Source: Gemmatimonadota bacterium
GTDB lineage: Bacteria > Gemmatimonadota > Gemmatimonadetes > Longimicrobiales > Gaopeijiaceae
DNA: 36,944 nucleotides
NCBI GenBank assembly: GCA_028873825.1
Contig: JAPPNM010000088.1
Location: 1 to 36,944 of the forward strand
Direction of reading: 5' to 3'
In this document: positions 14,584 through 22,660 of the stretch, one piece after another
How positions within the stretch are numbered: the stretch's first letter is position 1
How the letters are laid out: each line of letters starts with the position of its first letter
Position numbers and translations under genes: made by a program
The notes under the pieces: model-generated
Database searches by the model: none
The model's input: the letters and a program-made list of their open reading frames with translations, nothing else
Told to the model about the DNA's origin: nothing

Positions 14584-16038
14584 TCAGCGCACCAGCGGGT
14601 AGACCTCGACCAGCTCCTCGTCGTGGGCACCCCAGCCCCTGGCGAGTACCCGATCCTCCGCAATGTCCACGACAGGCATGCCCACCGGCACCGTGATCCG
14701 CTTCTTCCGTTCCCACGCTTCGCTGAAACCGACCCAGACCACTTCCTCCTGAAGCGGGTTAGGGTACTCCCGGATCCACAAAAGGCCGTCGGCGCCGCCC
14801 AGCATGGCGGAAAAGGCGGGGAGGGTGGGGCGGGCCGGCAGGTCCTCCAGCAGGCGGAGGCCACACTCCGATATGAACTCGTTCGCCCGCAAGGTATCGA
14901 TGACGAACCGCGCCCAGTCTGCCTCGGCGCTCTCTCGGGGCTGCTCCAACGAAACTTCCACGGCGGTCCCGGCCTCGTCGTAGCGCGTGATCGTGATCGA
15001 GTCGGTATCCGCCAGGTAGGCGTAGCGATCGGTGACTGCAGACACGGCAGTCCGTCCGAAGACCACGGATTCCCCGCAGTAAGCCATATTGCCGGCATCG
15101 TTATAGACCTCCCTCAACGCCCACTGCTCTTGACCGGGAAGCGTGCCCTCGAAGACGACCTCCCCGTCAGAAAGACGAACGATCTCATATGTCACCGGCT
15201 GCCGGATCTCCATCGGCCCGGCGGGCGAGGAACCCCGCCATCCTCTCTCCGAGCTTTCGAGCAGCACGCCGTTTCCGAAGGCTCCAACGATCCTGGGCAT
15301 CTGATAAGCGTACGATCTGTGTTTCGTCTGCCCGATGTACCTCCCAGACGCGTCGAGCCGGGTTACTCGCATGTGGTATGCGTCCGAGGTGACCAGTCCG
15401 TCCGCGTGGCGAGCGATCCCAGCTAGGTACACATACTCGCCGGGACCCTCTCCACGCCTGCCTTGCCGATAGAGCAGCCGTCCCGCAGCATCCAGGACCA
15501 GGACCTCGTACGACTGGAGATCGGCGATAGCGATGCCGTCGCCGAAGAAGACCGCTCCGGAGACCCTGCCGAGCGGGAGAGACTCGTCCGATCCGACCAC
15601 TAGCAGCCCGTGGACAAAATCCCCCCGGCATTCGACCGGCGATGCATCCGGGCTGGCCGCTTCGCTTCACCCGTCCACGCTGTAACGTATACATTACACT
15701 ATGTAATGCCTGCTATACATTTTGCCACTCCAAGGCTGCGCTCTGCGTTGCTCCTCTGGCGAATAGCGCTGCTATTCCCCCTTCGTCGCGCCTTGCCAGC
15801 CCGGCGCCTCGCCGCTCTCGGTGCTCGGGCGGCTTTATCCACGGACCACTAGGCTTGGTTTCGCAGCGATCCGGAACGACTCGTCCCCGGGCCACGCGGT
15901 GAACAGGTCCGCAGCCGCCGGGCAACCCGTGGCCCCCGGGTCCGATGGCTCGTCCCGGCAGGCGGCGCAGAGCACCACACAGGAAACGGCGAGCATCGGT
16001 GTCGCCAGCGTGACCCCCAGTGCATCTCCGTGTCTCAT
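14584..16038 (-). pseudogene. Beta-propeller lipoprotein gene split by an insertion
   Basis: The 5' part (16038 down to 15853) encodes a lipoprotein signal with lipobox LCAAC and continues to AAKPSLVV; the 3' part (15603 to 14584) resumes with LVVGSDESLPLGRVSG and goes on through propeller blades including RRGEGPGEYVYLAG. The two parts are separated by a 240-base element flanked by the 9-base duplication CTAGTGGTC. Removing the element and one repeat restores a single frame of about 400 residues, so the gene was intact until recently. In the present state the first part stops a few codons into the insert. The ORF track shows only the 338-residue 3' part. Confidence 0.88.
15604..15843. mobile_element. 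240-base MITE-like insertion with 9-base target duplication
   Basis: The target GACCACTAG (plus strand) occurs at 15595-15603 and 15844-15852. The ends are related as inverted repeats: CCGTGGACAAAATCC inside the left end and CGTGGATAAAGCCGCC on the reverse strand of the right end, with five extra bases at the left. No transposase fits in 240 bases. The interior contains a perfect inverted repeat CATTACA-CTA-TGTAATG. I cannot assign the family; a 9-base duplication occurs in several IS groups. Confidence 0.8.
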
Positions 16039-16049
16039 GTCTTTCGCCG

Positions 16050-16336
16050 GCGTTTCGGCATCCGCCATGCTGGTCCGTCTCGGGCAGGTCGGCGTCCTGC
16101 AGCCCGCCACCGTCGCACGTGCCTTCCGTACCTTCGCCCGCTCCTGGCGCAAATCCGAACCAGAACCCATCCGCGACGATAAGGGATTCGGCGCATTCGA
16201 AACCCCTCGCCGGTTCAAGCAGCTCGTCTGGCGCGCCGTCGGGGAAGAGCTGATCTCGCCCGTCCGCGCGGCGGCTCTTCTCAATGAGCCCCTCGCCGCG
16301 GTCGAGCGGCAGATCAGTGGCCCGGCTACCCGGTGA
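16050..16336 (+). pseudogene. C-terminal fragment of an ImmA/IrrE-Xre-type protein
   Basis: The frame reads FAGVSASAMLVRLGQVGVLQ, then FARSWRKSEPEPI and RRFKQLVWRAVGEELISPVR, ending at TGA 16336. This is like the C-terminal third of proteins with an HTH plus ImmA/IrrE metallopeptidase domain. The HExxH part is missing, and the frame upstream runs into the antisense of the lipoprotein gene, so it is a truncated remnant. Confidence 0.55.
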
Positions 16337-16470
16337 CTCGCGTCATCGTGCTCGCGGCCGCCGATGCCTGCCCCACGTCCCAGCTGATCGACGCCCTGAC
16401 GCGCTGGCAGAGCGACAATACCGTCTTCCTCCCTCGACAGGAAATCGCCAAGCGGCTCGGGTCCCTTTGA
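16333..16470 (+). pseudogene. Short coupled ORF behind the ImmA/IrrE-type fragment
   Basis: GTG 16333 overlaps the previous stop (GTGA) and opens 45 codons: MTRVIVLAAADACPTSQLID then LTRWQSDNTVFLPRQEIAKR. It is too short for the ORF track. The tight coupling suggests a real second gene of the broken operon, probably shortened; the family cannot be named. Confidence 0.35.
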
Positions 16471-16480
16471 AGGCATGAAC

Positions 16481-16590
16481 AGGAGCGGCCACCTCAAGGG
16501 CTTAATGAGGTTGCATCTGGAAGCGCGACGACGACCGCTTCATATCGGTCGCCATGCAGGCAGTTGCCCACAAAGCAAGGCTGGATCACG
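16481..16590 (+). pseudogene. Fourth AAA ATPase copy, 5' fragment only
   Basis: The DNA from GGCCACCTCAAGGGCTTAAT to CACAAAGCAAGGCTGG aligns with codons 5-38 of the intact AAA gene at 18007, with many substitutions and small indels, including CGCTTCATATCGGTCGCCAT. The rest is replaced by a transposase fragment. Confidence 0.7.
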
Positions 16591-16599
16591 TTCCCGCGG

Positions 16600-16770
16600 G
16601 TCTCCGCTGCAGGAGCTGGCCAGGAAGCGCGGCCCGAAGCCCTCGGCCGGGAAGCGGGACGGGAAAAAGCTGCGAAAGCTCGAGCGGAAGAACGCGCGGC
16701 TGCGTGAGGAGCTCCGCAAGCCGCGTATAGTCACCGAGGTCCAGGGAAAAGTATCGGGGCGTGGGGTTGA
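16600..16770 (+). pseudogene. Transposase orfA fragment (IS3-like)
   Basis: The frame shows LARKRGPKPSAGKRD, then KLERKNARLREELRKPRIV and TEVQGK, the leucine-zipper segment of small orfA proteins of IS3-like elements. No catalytic domain follows; the sequence to 16940 is a guanine-rich stretch without a gene. It marks the end point of the AAA fragment before it. Confidence 0.55.
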
Positions 16771-16943
16771 GCCCCGGAGACGGGAAGTCCTCTTGAGGGC
16801 TCCGGCGGTCGGGGGGGAAGGGGGGCGATGGCGACGGCGAGGCGGCCGCGAGCGACGGCGCGCTGCGGGCGACACTCGGACGGATGCTGGGGGGGATAGG
16901 ATCCCCGATGTCAACCGAAAACAGCCGGAACCACGTCCGCCCG

Positions 16944-17261
16944 CTATGTCCCCGTTCCCGTCGACCCCGGGCCGGCGCCCGCCCGATACGGCTCGATGTC
17001 GAGCTCGTCTTCGCGCCCTCGCGTGCGGGCGATGTCGTAGGACGACTGCATCCGCATCAGCGTGTCCATCCTGACCCCGAAGGCCTTCTCGATGCGCAGC
17101 GCCATCATCCCGGACAGGCCCGACCGGCCGTTCAGAAAGGTGGAGAGCGCCGGCCGGGACACGCCGAGCACTTCGGCGGCAGCGGCTACGGTCAGACCCT
17201 GGGGCTCGATCACCTCGGTCCTCACGAACGCACCGGGGTGTGGAGGACTCAGCATGCGCAT
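16944..17261 (-). CDS. higA: HigA-type antitoxin, second pair
   Basis: The product is 105 residues from ATG 17261 with GGAG six bases upstream. The HTH (LTVAAAAEVLGVSRPALSTF then MALRIEKAFGVRMDTL) is almost the same as the orphan at 10912-11136, and the start MRMLSPPHPGAFV is the usual HigA opening. The last 15 residues are glycine and threonine rich and may be run-on. It stands 14 bases behind the toxin-like gene. Confidence 0.87.
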   Translation of the reverse strand: MRMLSPPHPGAFVRTEVIEPQGLTVAAAAEVLGVSRPALSTFLNGRSGLSGMMALRIEKAFGVRMDTLMRMQSSYDIARTRGREDELDIEPYRAGAGPGSTGTGT

Positions 17262-17274
17262 GTCGTGCTCCGGT

Positions 17275-17724
17275 CTAATGGTAGTCCTCGATTTTCAGGT
17301 CCACGATCTCGTTGCCGGCGACGTAGAACGTCAGCCGCCAGTTCCGCGTCACGTGGAGGCTCCAGAAGTCCCTGCGATCCCCGGCCAGGCGATGTGCTCG
17401 CCATATCCCGAGCGCCCGCAGTTCGTTCGGGTGCTCCATGTCCTGCAGGAAGGCCAGCATCTTCCGCAGCTTGTCCACTGCCGATGGCGCAACTCCTCGC
17501 GGATCGTCCCTTAGGAACAGGCGGCGCAAACCCCCGTGGGGAACGTTTCGGATCTTCGCCGTATAGTGTTGGAACCGCTTTACGGATGTCAAGATGGACT
17601 CGGAGGATTCCGCCTCAAGATCAGTTCGGCCGATCATTGCTTCGTCAATCCGCGCGGGATTTCGCAGCTCGCCCCCGAAGTCGAGGATCTGATTCCCGCG
17701 GACCGTGGGTCGGGAGACTCGCAC
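17275..17724 (-). CDS. higB: HigB/RelE-like toxin with a doubtful start
   Basis: The C-terminal 93 codons (17556-17275) match the HigB pattern: IRNVPHGGLRRLFLRDDPRG, then LGIWRAHRLAGDRRDFWSLH and NWRLTFYVAGNEIVDLKIED. At the position where the intact toxin has ATG ATA CGC, this copy has AAG ATC CGA, so the usual start is absent. The open frame continues upstream to 17724, but part of that extension (QILDFGGELR) is a scrap of gene A (25213-26088), so the 149-residue protein is a chance extension. A TTG at about codon 46 is another possible start. The toxin may be weakly made or off. Confidence 0.7.
   Translation of the reverse strand: MRVSRPTVRGNQILDFGGELRNPARIDEAMIGRTDLEAESSESILTSVKRFQHYTAKIRNVPHGGLRRLFLRDDPRGVAPSAVDKLRKMLAFLQDMEHPNELRALGIWRAHRLAGDRRDFWSLHVTRNWRLTFYVAGNEIVDLKIEDYH
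17655..17724 (-). pseudogene. Small internal scrap of gene A
   Basis: About 36 bases (GCAGCTCGCCCCCGAAGTCG onwards) match 25886-25920 inside gene A and give QILDFGGELR in the same frame. It is the third trace of gene A in the window. Confidence 0.6.
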
Positions 17725-17919
17725 GATGCGGGCGTGTACGGCACGGCGCCAATCGGGGTGCCCGGACGCTGCGTGACCCGTATCCGGATATCCTCACGGT
17801 CGACCTGCTGGGGCTGGAGCCACCGCCGGCGCCCACCCTAAGCACGACGAGAGCGACCACGGATTCCGCCAAGCACTCACCCCCACGCGCCGCTTGGGCC
17901 ACCCAAACGCCCTAGAAAT

Positions 17920-17935
17920 GACAACTGTAGTTGTC
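17920..17935. promoter_or_regulatory. Palindrome 1-like element before the AAA gene
   Basis: GACAAC-TGTA-GTTGTC, 71 bases upstream of the AAA start, followed by TATTTGGAAAGTACAGATTA, which resembles the flank of palindrome 1 in the four regulatory repeats (with TATGTAAGGTGAAGTGTACA). It suggests common control. Confidence 0.6.
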
Positions 17936-18006
17936 TATTTGGAAAGTACAGATTACATTTCGGCCTCGCCGCCCCGACCAGCAACACCCCCCGCCCGGAC
18001 CCCACC

Positions 18007-18996
18007 ATGGCCAGCGCCGAACACCTCAAGGCACTACTGAGGTCGCACCTGGACGGCGACCACGACCGCTTCATGTCGGTCGCCATGCAGGTGGCCGCCC
18101 ACGAAGCGAGGCTGGGCCACGGCAAGCTGGCCACCGATCTGCGCGACATCGTCGATCAGGCGAAGAGCCGCAGCAACGCGAACTCGCCGGTCCCGATCGG
18201 CCGGCCGCGCGGAGAGCTCGCCGGCCTGCTCGAGGCTTCCTATCCCAGGTCGCGACTGGGAGACATGATCCTCGGGAAGACGCTCGCGGACCGGATCGGG
18301 CGCGTCATTCGCGGGCAGCGCCACGCCGGGCGGATTCTCGACCACGGCCTTTCCCCGAGGCGGAAGCTCCTGTTCGTCGGCCCTCCGGGCACCGGGAAGA
18401 CGCTCGCCGCTTCGGTCCTGGCGGGCGAACTCGGTCTTCCTCTGCTTCAGGTCCGGCTCGACGGCCTCATCACGAGATTCATGGGCGAGACCGCGGCCAA
18501 GCTGCGGCAGATCTTCGACGCCACCGGCCGGACCAGGGGGGTGTACTTCTTCGACGAGTTCGACGCGATCGGCTCGGAACGCGCGATCGCCAACGACGCG
18601 GGCGAGATCCGGCGGGTGCTGAACAGCTTCCTCCGGATGATCGAGCAGGACCGATCCCACAGCATGGTGACGGCGGCGACCAACCACCCCGGGATGCTCG
18701 ACCGCGCGCTCTTCCGCCGATTCGACGACATACTCCGCTTCGAGCTGCCCGACGAGTCGCAGATCGCCGAGCTGCTGAAGATGCGGCTCGCCGGGACGGC
18801 GCGGCGCCCGGTCGCGTGGAGCGACCTTGCGAGCCGGGCCGCCGGGCTGAGCTACGCGGAGGTGGCGCGGGCCGCGGACGACGTGATCAAGGACGCGCTG
18901 GTTTCTGGCCGGGCCCGGGTCGGGCAGGAGGAGATTCGTGCGACGCTCGAGGAATTGAAGGCGGCCGGGGAGCGGTTCGGGAGGGCGCGGGCGTAG
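18007..18996 (+). CDS. AAA ATPase of an AAA / S8-protease pair (intact copy A)
   Basis: The product is 329 residues: an N-terminal helical part (1-85), then an AAA module with Walker A GPPGTGKT (125-132), Walker B YFFDEFDAIGS (180-190), sensor ATNHP and arginine finger RRFDD. It is of the kind usually encoded just before a subtilisin-like S8 peptidase, and the two are thought to work together. Here the S8 gene begins 18 bases after the stop but is cut off after about 22 codons. No clear ribosome site precedes ATG 18007, so translation may be leaderless or weak. The palindrome at 17920 is the likely control site. Copies B, C and D in the window are defective. Confidence 0.92.
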   Translation: MASAEHLKALLRSHLDGDHDRFMSVAMQVAAHEARLGHGKLATDLRDIVDQAKSRSNANSPVPIGRPRGELAGLLEASYPRSRLGDMILGKTLADRIGRVIRGQRHAGRILDHGLSPRRKLLFVGPPGTGKTLAASVLAGELGLPLLQVRLDGLITRFMGETAAKLRQIFDATGRTRGVYFFDEFDAIGSERAIANDAGEIRRVLNSFLRMIEQDRSHSMVTAATNHPGMLDRALFRRFDDILRFELPDESQIAELLKMRLAGTARRPVAWSDLASRAAGLSYAEVARAADDVIKDALVSGRARVGQEEIRATLEELKAAGERFGRARA

Positions 18997-19014
18997 TCGG
19001 CGCTCGATCTCGAC

Positions 19015-19080
19015 ATGGCCAACGGGGGCGAGGGGAAGGATGCACACTTCATGCTCGAAGGCGTCACTGAGACTGAGACG
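19015..19080 (+). pseudogene. N-terminal stub of the S8 protease partner
   Basis: The 22 codons MANGGEGKDAHFMLEGVTET match the start of the S8 relic at 35024 (MANGGEGRNRHFILQGVTAT). Similarity ends after TET and the frame runs on into the sce7726-like gene. The protease itself is absent. Confidence 0.75.
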
Positions 19081-19158
19081 TGCGGTTTCGTTCAGGACGG
19101 AGGTTCGATCGTTGCCGCCGTCAGCCCGGGTTCAGCCCGGGAGTCCGTAGACCGGGAC

Positions 19159-19728
19159 ATGGGGGTGCGGCCGGTACTTCGGAGGTATCTGGACCAACAG
19201 CAGTTGGCTTGCCCGGACACGGTACTGATCGAGGAATTGGGGCTGTGCCAAGGGCTGGCTCGGATCGACCTCGCGACGGTTAGCAGCGTACTTCATGGCT
19301 ACGAGATCAAGTCGAATCGGGACCGGTTGAGTCGATTGGCCTCCCAAGCCGAGACGTACAGCCGCGTCTTCGACCGCGTCACCCTTGTTGTTGGCACCAA
19401 GCATATCAAAGCTGCCCTCAAGCTCGTTCCCCGGTGGTGGGGTCTGCTCCTAGTTCGCGGTGATGTCGAGGGAGTCTTGCTCGATCCGTTCCGTCCTGCC
19501 GATGAGAATCCCGGCCAGGATCCGCGTGCGCTGGTCGAGCTGCTTTGGCGCGACGAGGCCTTGGAACTACTTGCGCGCCACAATGCTGCGGGGGGTGTGC
19601 GCAGCAAACCGAGACCGGCGGTGTGGGACCGCGTGTGCGAGGCACTCGATCTGACTCAGATCCGGTCAGCGGTGCGGTACCGGCTCAGGACCCGGGCAGA
19701 GACCTCAACGTCCGCATCACTTCGGTGA
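19159..19728 (+). CDS. sce7726-family protein (PD-(D/E)XK-like)
   Basis: About 189 residues from ATG 19159. The sequence TVLIEELGLCQGLARIDLAT followed by LHGYEIKSNRDRLSRL is the sce7726 signature; D and the E-x-K (EIK) make a PD-(D/E)XK nuclease core, so DNA cleavage is likely. The longer track ORF (from 19015) includes the S8 stub and is not the native start. It runs towards the Beta-family gene; their 3' ends overlap by 44 bases. sce7726 proteins often stand next to sce7725 or Beta-like proteins, which fits the neighbour. Confidence 0.8.
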   Translation: MGVRPVLRRYLDQQQLACPDTVLIEELGLCQGLARIDLATVSSVLHGYEIKSNRDRLSRLASQAETYSRVFDRVTLVVGTKHIKAALKLVPRWWGLLLVRGDVEGVLLDPFRPADENPGQDPRALVELLWRDEALELLARHNAAGGVRSKPRPAVWDRVCEALDLTQIRSAVRYRLRTRAETSTSASLR

Positions 19729-20749
19729 TGTGATGCACGGTTCCGATTCGTCGCCACACCTCTGGTGATCCGAGGCGCGGTTGGCCGTCCGCGGCTCGTT
19801 TGATCGAGGCGCAACCCTCGCAATGGGCTTCCCCGCGGAAGTGATCACAGAGATACCCGTAAGCCAACCGCTTCGCCAACTGGGGGAATTGCATACGAGC
19901 CGGGTGTCTGCGAGTGCCCTTCCCCTTGATCAAGAGCCAGCTGTCGGCAAGCGCGTACCGCACGCTGGCAGACACCTGCATCATCCGAGGATCGAATCCC
20001 TCGACTCCCGAAGGATGCTGGATTGCACAGTCGCTGTATGTGGGAACGCGCGAAAACCGGCCGCCGTCGCGCAGGCGCTTCCAGGCCAACCACTCGACAC
20101 GCGTAACCACGGCGTGGGAGTCGCGGTCGACCACGCCCATGCTCTTTGGAAACGCTGAGGCCGAGACGATGAGCGTTCTCCATCGATTGCGGTCGGGAAC
20201 ATCCCCGAGGAACTGACTGGCGAGCCGGGCTACTCCTTCTGTGACCATGTCCTCCACCGGGCCCAAGTCCAGGATGAGGTCGGCATCCTCGCGCTCGATC
20301 CCGTGGCGAGCCATGAAGGCAGATAGGCCGGATGAGAGGTCGCCGGCCTCGAAATCGTCGCGAGTTAGCCGGATGGCCAATCCACGCTCCTGATTGCGCA
20401 CCGCCGCGGAAGCGTCCGCCCTTTTCGTGATGCCGGTTACGGGAATGAACGGGATTCCAGCGTCAGCGGCCCTATTGAAGATCTGTTCAGCTGCCGATGG
20501 ACCCTGGCGTGCCAGTTCTCGAGCATCCAGGAAGCACCGGGGGTACCATCGCAGGCTCTTGGCCAAGTCCTTGAACGCTGTATCCAAGTGACTGCGTAGG
20601 GTGGGCTTGTCCTGGCGCTTGCGCCACTCCACGATCTCAAGGAGCGGGGTGACATGTTCTCGAAGGGTCAGGGCGACGAGCTGAAGGGCACTCTTCTCCG
20701 CGCGCTTGACCTTCAGAACCGGAACGTAGTGCCTGGAACCGAATGTCAT
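19685..20749 (-). CDS. Beta-family protein
   Basis: The product is 354 residues from ATG 20749. The start MTFGSRHYVPVLKVKRAEKS and LREHVTPLLEIVEWRK fit the Beta protein family (Pfam 'Beta_protein', like the phage T4 beta protein), a barrel-type fold with no assigned activity; the C-terminus has a CEGCASIKRAADG stretch. Its start codon shares TAATG with the stop of the PIN-like gene, so the two are translationally coupled. It is the third gene of the ImmA/IrrE - PIN-like - Beta operon. The 3' end overlaps the convergent sce7726-like gene. Confidence 0.8.
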   Translation of the reverse strand: MTFGSRHYVPVLKVKRAEKSALQLVALTLREHVTPLLEIVEWRKRQDKPTLRSHLDTAFKDLAKSLRWYPRCFLDARELARQGPSAAEQIFNRAADAGIPFIPVTGITKRADASAAVRNQERGLAIRLTRDDFEAGDLSSGLSAFMARHGIEREDADLILDLGPVEDMVTEGVARLASQFLGDVPDRNRWRTLIVSASAFPKSMGVVDRDSHAVVTRVEWLAWKRLRDGGRFSRVPTYSDCAIQHPSGVEGFDPRMMQVSASVRYALADSWLLIKGKGTRRHPARMQFPQLAKRLAYGYLCDHFRGEAHCEGCASIKRAADGQPRLGSPEVWRRIGTVHHITEVMRTLRSLPGS

Positions 20750-21354
20750 TACTTCTCCTCATACGCGCCCCAGAGGACCAAGGGCGCAAGCTCGTTCTCT
20801 CGGTCGCGAAGATACGAACGCAACCCCTGCTCCGGGTCCTGTACGCTAGGAGAGAAACAGATCCGCATGACGGTGTCAGCCTGCCGAACCGGTTCGATTC
20901 TGTCTCGCACTGCTGCGGCTCCGAGTTCACGGCAAAGCGCAAGCAGCACGGCTTCGACGAGGACGATCCGGCCTGAAAGGGCTTCCGGGAATCGGTCCAG
21001 ACGCTTGAGGGCGCGGAGTGCTCTCAGGTCGCCTGACAAGACCGGAAGCTGAAGATCCGCAGCCGTCGCAAAGAGGATGGCTTCTCCCGGATCGATGGCG
21101 GGAATGGGGGCAAGCTGTTCCAGCCATGGAGCGGGTGCATGCCGGACGGGCGGCATGCTCTCAGCCAGGGGGATCAAGCGCTCACAAACGGCCGCTCCGT
21201 ATGTCCGGTGCAGTCCCCCACGCCGTAGCATGTAGGGGAGCGCGGGGAGCCGACGACACTCCTGGAGTCTCACGCCAAGGCACTCAGCAGCATCCGACAG
21301 AAGGTCGGACGCCGCCAGTTTGCAGAACGCGTCGCTATCAACCAGCAGGCGCAT
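20749..21354 (-). CDS. PIN-like domain protein
   Basis: The product is 201 residues. D6 and D8 in LLVDSDAFCKL, E in DPGEAILFATA and D in LPVLSGDLRAL match the acidic positions of the PIN-like nuclease fold, but the C-terminal third (from about residue 150) is not part of a standard PIN. The start at 21354 lies 17 bases inside the preceding ImmA/IrrE gene. As part of the operon it would be the candidate effector nuclease, with the ImmA/IrrE protein as sensor or regulator; this is an inference. Confidence 0.7.
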   Translation of the reverse strand: MRLLVDSDAFCKLAASDLLSDAAECLGVRLQECRRLPALPYMLRRGGLHRTYGAAVCERLIPLAESMPPVRHAPAPWLEQLAPIPAIDPGEAILFATAADLQLPVLSGDLRALRALKRLDRFPEALSGRIVLVEAVLLALCRELGAAAVRDRIEPVRQADTVMRICFSPSVQDPEQGLRSYLRDRENELAPLVLWGAYEEK

Positions 21355-22357
21355 CGTAAGTCACGGACGCAGGAACGACCACCCTCATGAGCTCTCGGTC
21401 GCTCAGAGAAGCGCCCTCGACGTCTACGAACATCCTGAAGTACTTCCTGAGGGTTCGGCCGGCCCCGGTCGACAGGTACAACGCCTTGGTCGCCATGGTG
21501 GCGGTCGCATAGTCACCGCTGGTACGCGCCCACGTAAAGATGATCGCCCCCGCATCAATGCCTGTTTGCTGCTCTATCTCTACCGCGCGATTTGCCAACG
21601 TCCGGAAGTCATCGAAAGCACCGGGGTCGAGTTCAGGAATCGTGTGTTCGCCCATGACCACCCGCATCGCGTACCGGTCCGCGAATCTCTCCATCTCGTC
21701 ATCCGAGACGATCTCCTCATCCTTGTCGACCACCGGTGCACCAGGCATGCAGTCTCCCCTTGCGATGTGGCCGGCCTCATGCGAGATGCGAAACGCTGCG
21801 CGACCGGGCTCATCATGCCTGTGTCCCAACACGACCACGGGCCGGTCCTCTACCACTGCAGCGAGCCCCTGGAAGCTCGGGGCCGGTAGCAGCTGGGTAG
21901 GAACAACGGGAATCCCGCGAGCCCAAAGGTCCTTGAGAATGGTGTCCAGATCCACGCTGCCGCCCAAGTCCGGGAGTTCCTGGCGCCATGCGAGTCCGTT
22001 CGGAGGAGGCGGCGCAGGAGCAGGCACCGATTCGTTCAGGTTCCGCACCACGGCTCCCGCGATCCCCGTCGCGGCGTGGATCGCCGGCGTCAGGCGGTCA
22101 CGGTCGACATCACGGACGCACCGAAGCCGGGCCTTCGGGTAGCCCGGAGCAGCCAGCATTGATTCCGGGTCGGTCACCACCGACATGGGGACTCCCAGGA
22201 AACGGCCTACCCGGATCTCGATTTCGGGGAGGAGGTCCGGCTCGCTCCGACAACTCTGATCCCACCAATCGGGCAGGATCGCCCGACGGACGAATTCCCT
22301 CTCGAAGCCGGCTTCACGGAGCCGACGAGTCAGCGTCGATATGGATCGCTTTGCCAC
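21338..22357 (-). CDS. ImmA/IrrE-family metallopeptidase
   Basis: 339 residues from GTG 22357 with AGGGAGG seven bases upstream; the track start (22558) extends into a region without signals. Residues 1-70 form a small N-terminal domain (RRLREAGFEREFVRRAILPDWW) typical of these proteins. The zinc site is HEAGH in AAFRISHEAGHIARG, with D/E residues in the following EMERFADRYAM segment (third ligand). ImmA/IrrE enzymes cleave Xre-type repressors or other regulators. It is the first gene of the operon with the PIN-like and Beta-family genes. There is a symmetric element upstream (22441-22453). Confidence 0.88.
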   Translation of the reverse strand: MAKRSISTLTRRLREAGFEREFVRRAILPDWWDQSCRSEPDLLPEIEIRVGRFLGVPMSVVTDPESMLAAPGYPKARLRCVRDVDRDRLTPAIHAATGIAGAVVRNLNESVPAPAPPPPNGLAWRQELPDLGGSVDLDTILKDLWARGIPVVPTQLLPAPSFQGLAAVVEDRPVVVLGHRHDEPGRAAFRISHEAGHIARGDCMPGAPVVDKDEEIVSDDEMERFADRYAMRVVMGEHTIPELDPGAFDDFRTLANRAVEIEQQTGIDAGAIIFTWARTSGDYATATMATKALYLSTGAGRTLRKYFRMFVDVEGASLSDRELMRVVVPASVTYDAPAG

Positions 22358-22440
22358 TTTGTCCCTCCCTTCGATGGGCTCGCGGAGACGATTGACCGTC
22401 GCCGCGGTAGCTTCGGGTGCCGGGTGAGCACGGAATGTAA

Positions 22441-22453
22441 CACCGACACGGTG
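22441..22453. promoter_or_regulatory. Inverted repeat and promoter region of the ImmA/IrrE operon
   Basis: CACCG-ACA-CGGTG lies 84 bases before the start codon. On the reverse strand TATATT (about 22458-22463) fits a -10 box. Weak by-eye evidence. Confidence 0.35.
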
Positions 22454-22499
22454 ACCGAATATATACCGAACATTGAAGTGAGTCCATCCGCGGGGACTC

Positions 22500-22660
22500 C
22501 TTGAACCCGGCCTCCCGCAGCCGGGCCTCGCGTTCCTCCCGCTCCGCATTGATCGCATCGCCCAACGCCTTCGCCTCTCGAAGGAGGTTCAGCGCGGCCG
22601 CTTCGTCACCCGTCTTCTCGGCCAGGAGATCGAGCATGGGTCGGCCACCGGACTCCAATG
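22500..22660 (-). pseudogene. C-terminal scrap with EREERE tail
   Basis: The frame reads PMLDLLAEKTGDEAAALNLL, then INAEREEREARLREAGFKES. The tail resembles that of the 11217-11783 protein. An in-frame TAG just upstream (near 22668) and lack of a start show that only the end of a gene remains. The stretch to 22904 has no supported gene. Confidence 0.4.

Noticed and set aside
16334-17915. Plus-strand 343-residue ORF 16884-17915
   Set aside because: Antisense of the second HigBA pair; arginine-rich with no motif.
18034-19047. Minus-strand 337-residue ORF, with like ORFs opposite copies B and C of the AAA gene
   Set aside because: It recurs only because the AAA DNA recurs; antisense of Walker motifs, no features of its own.
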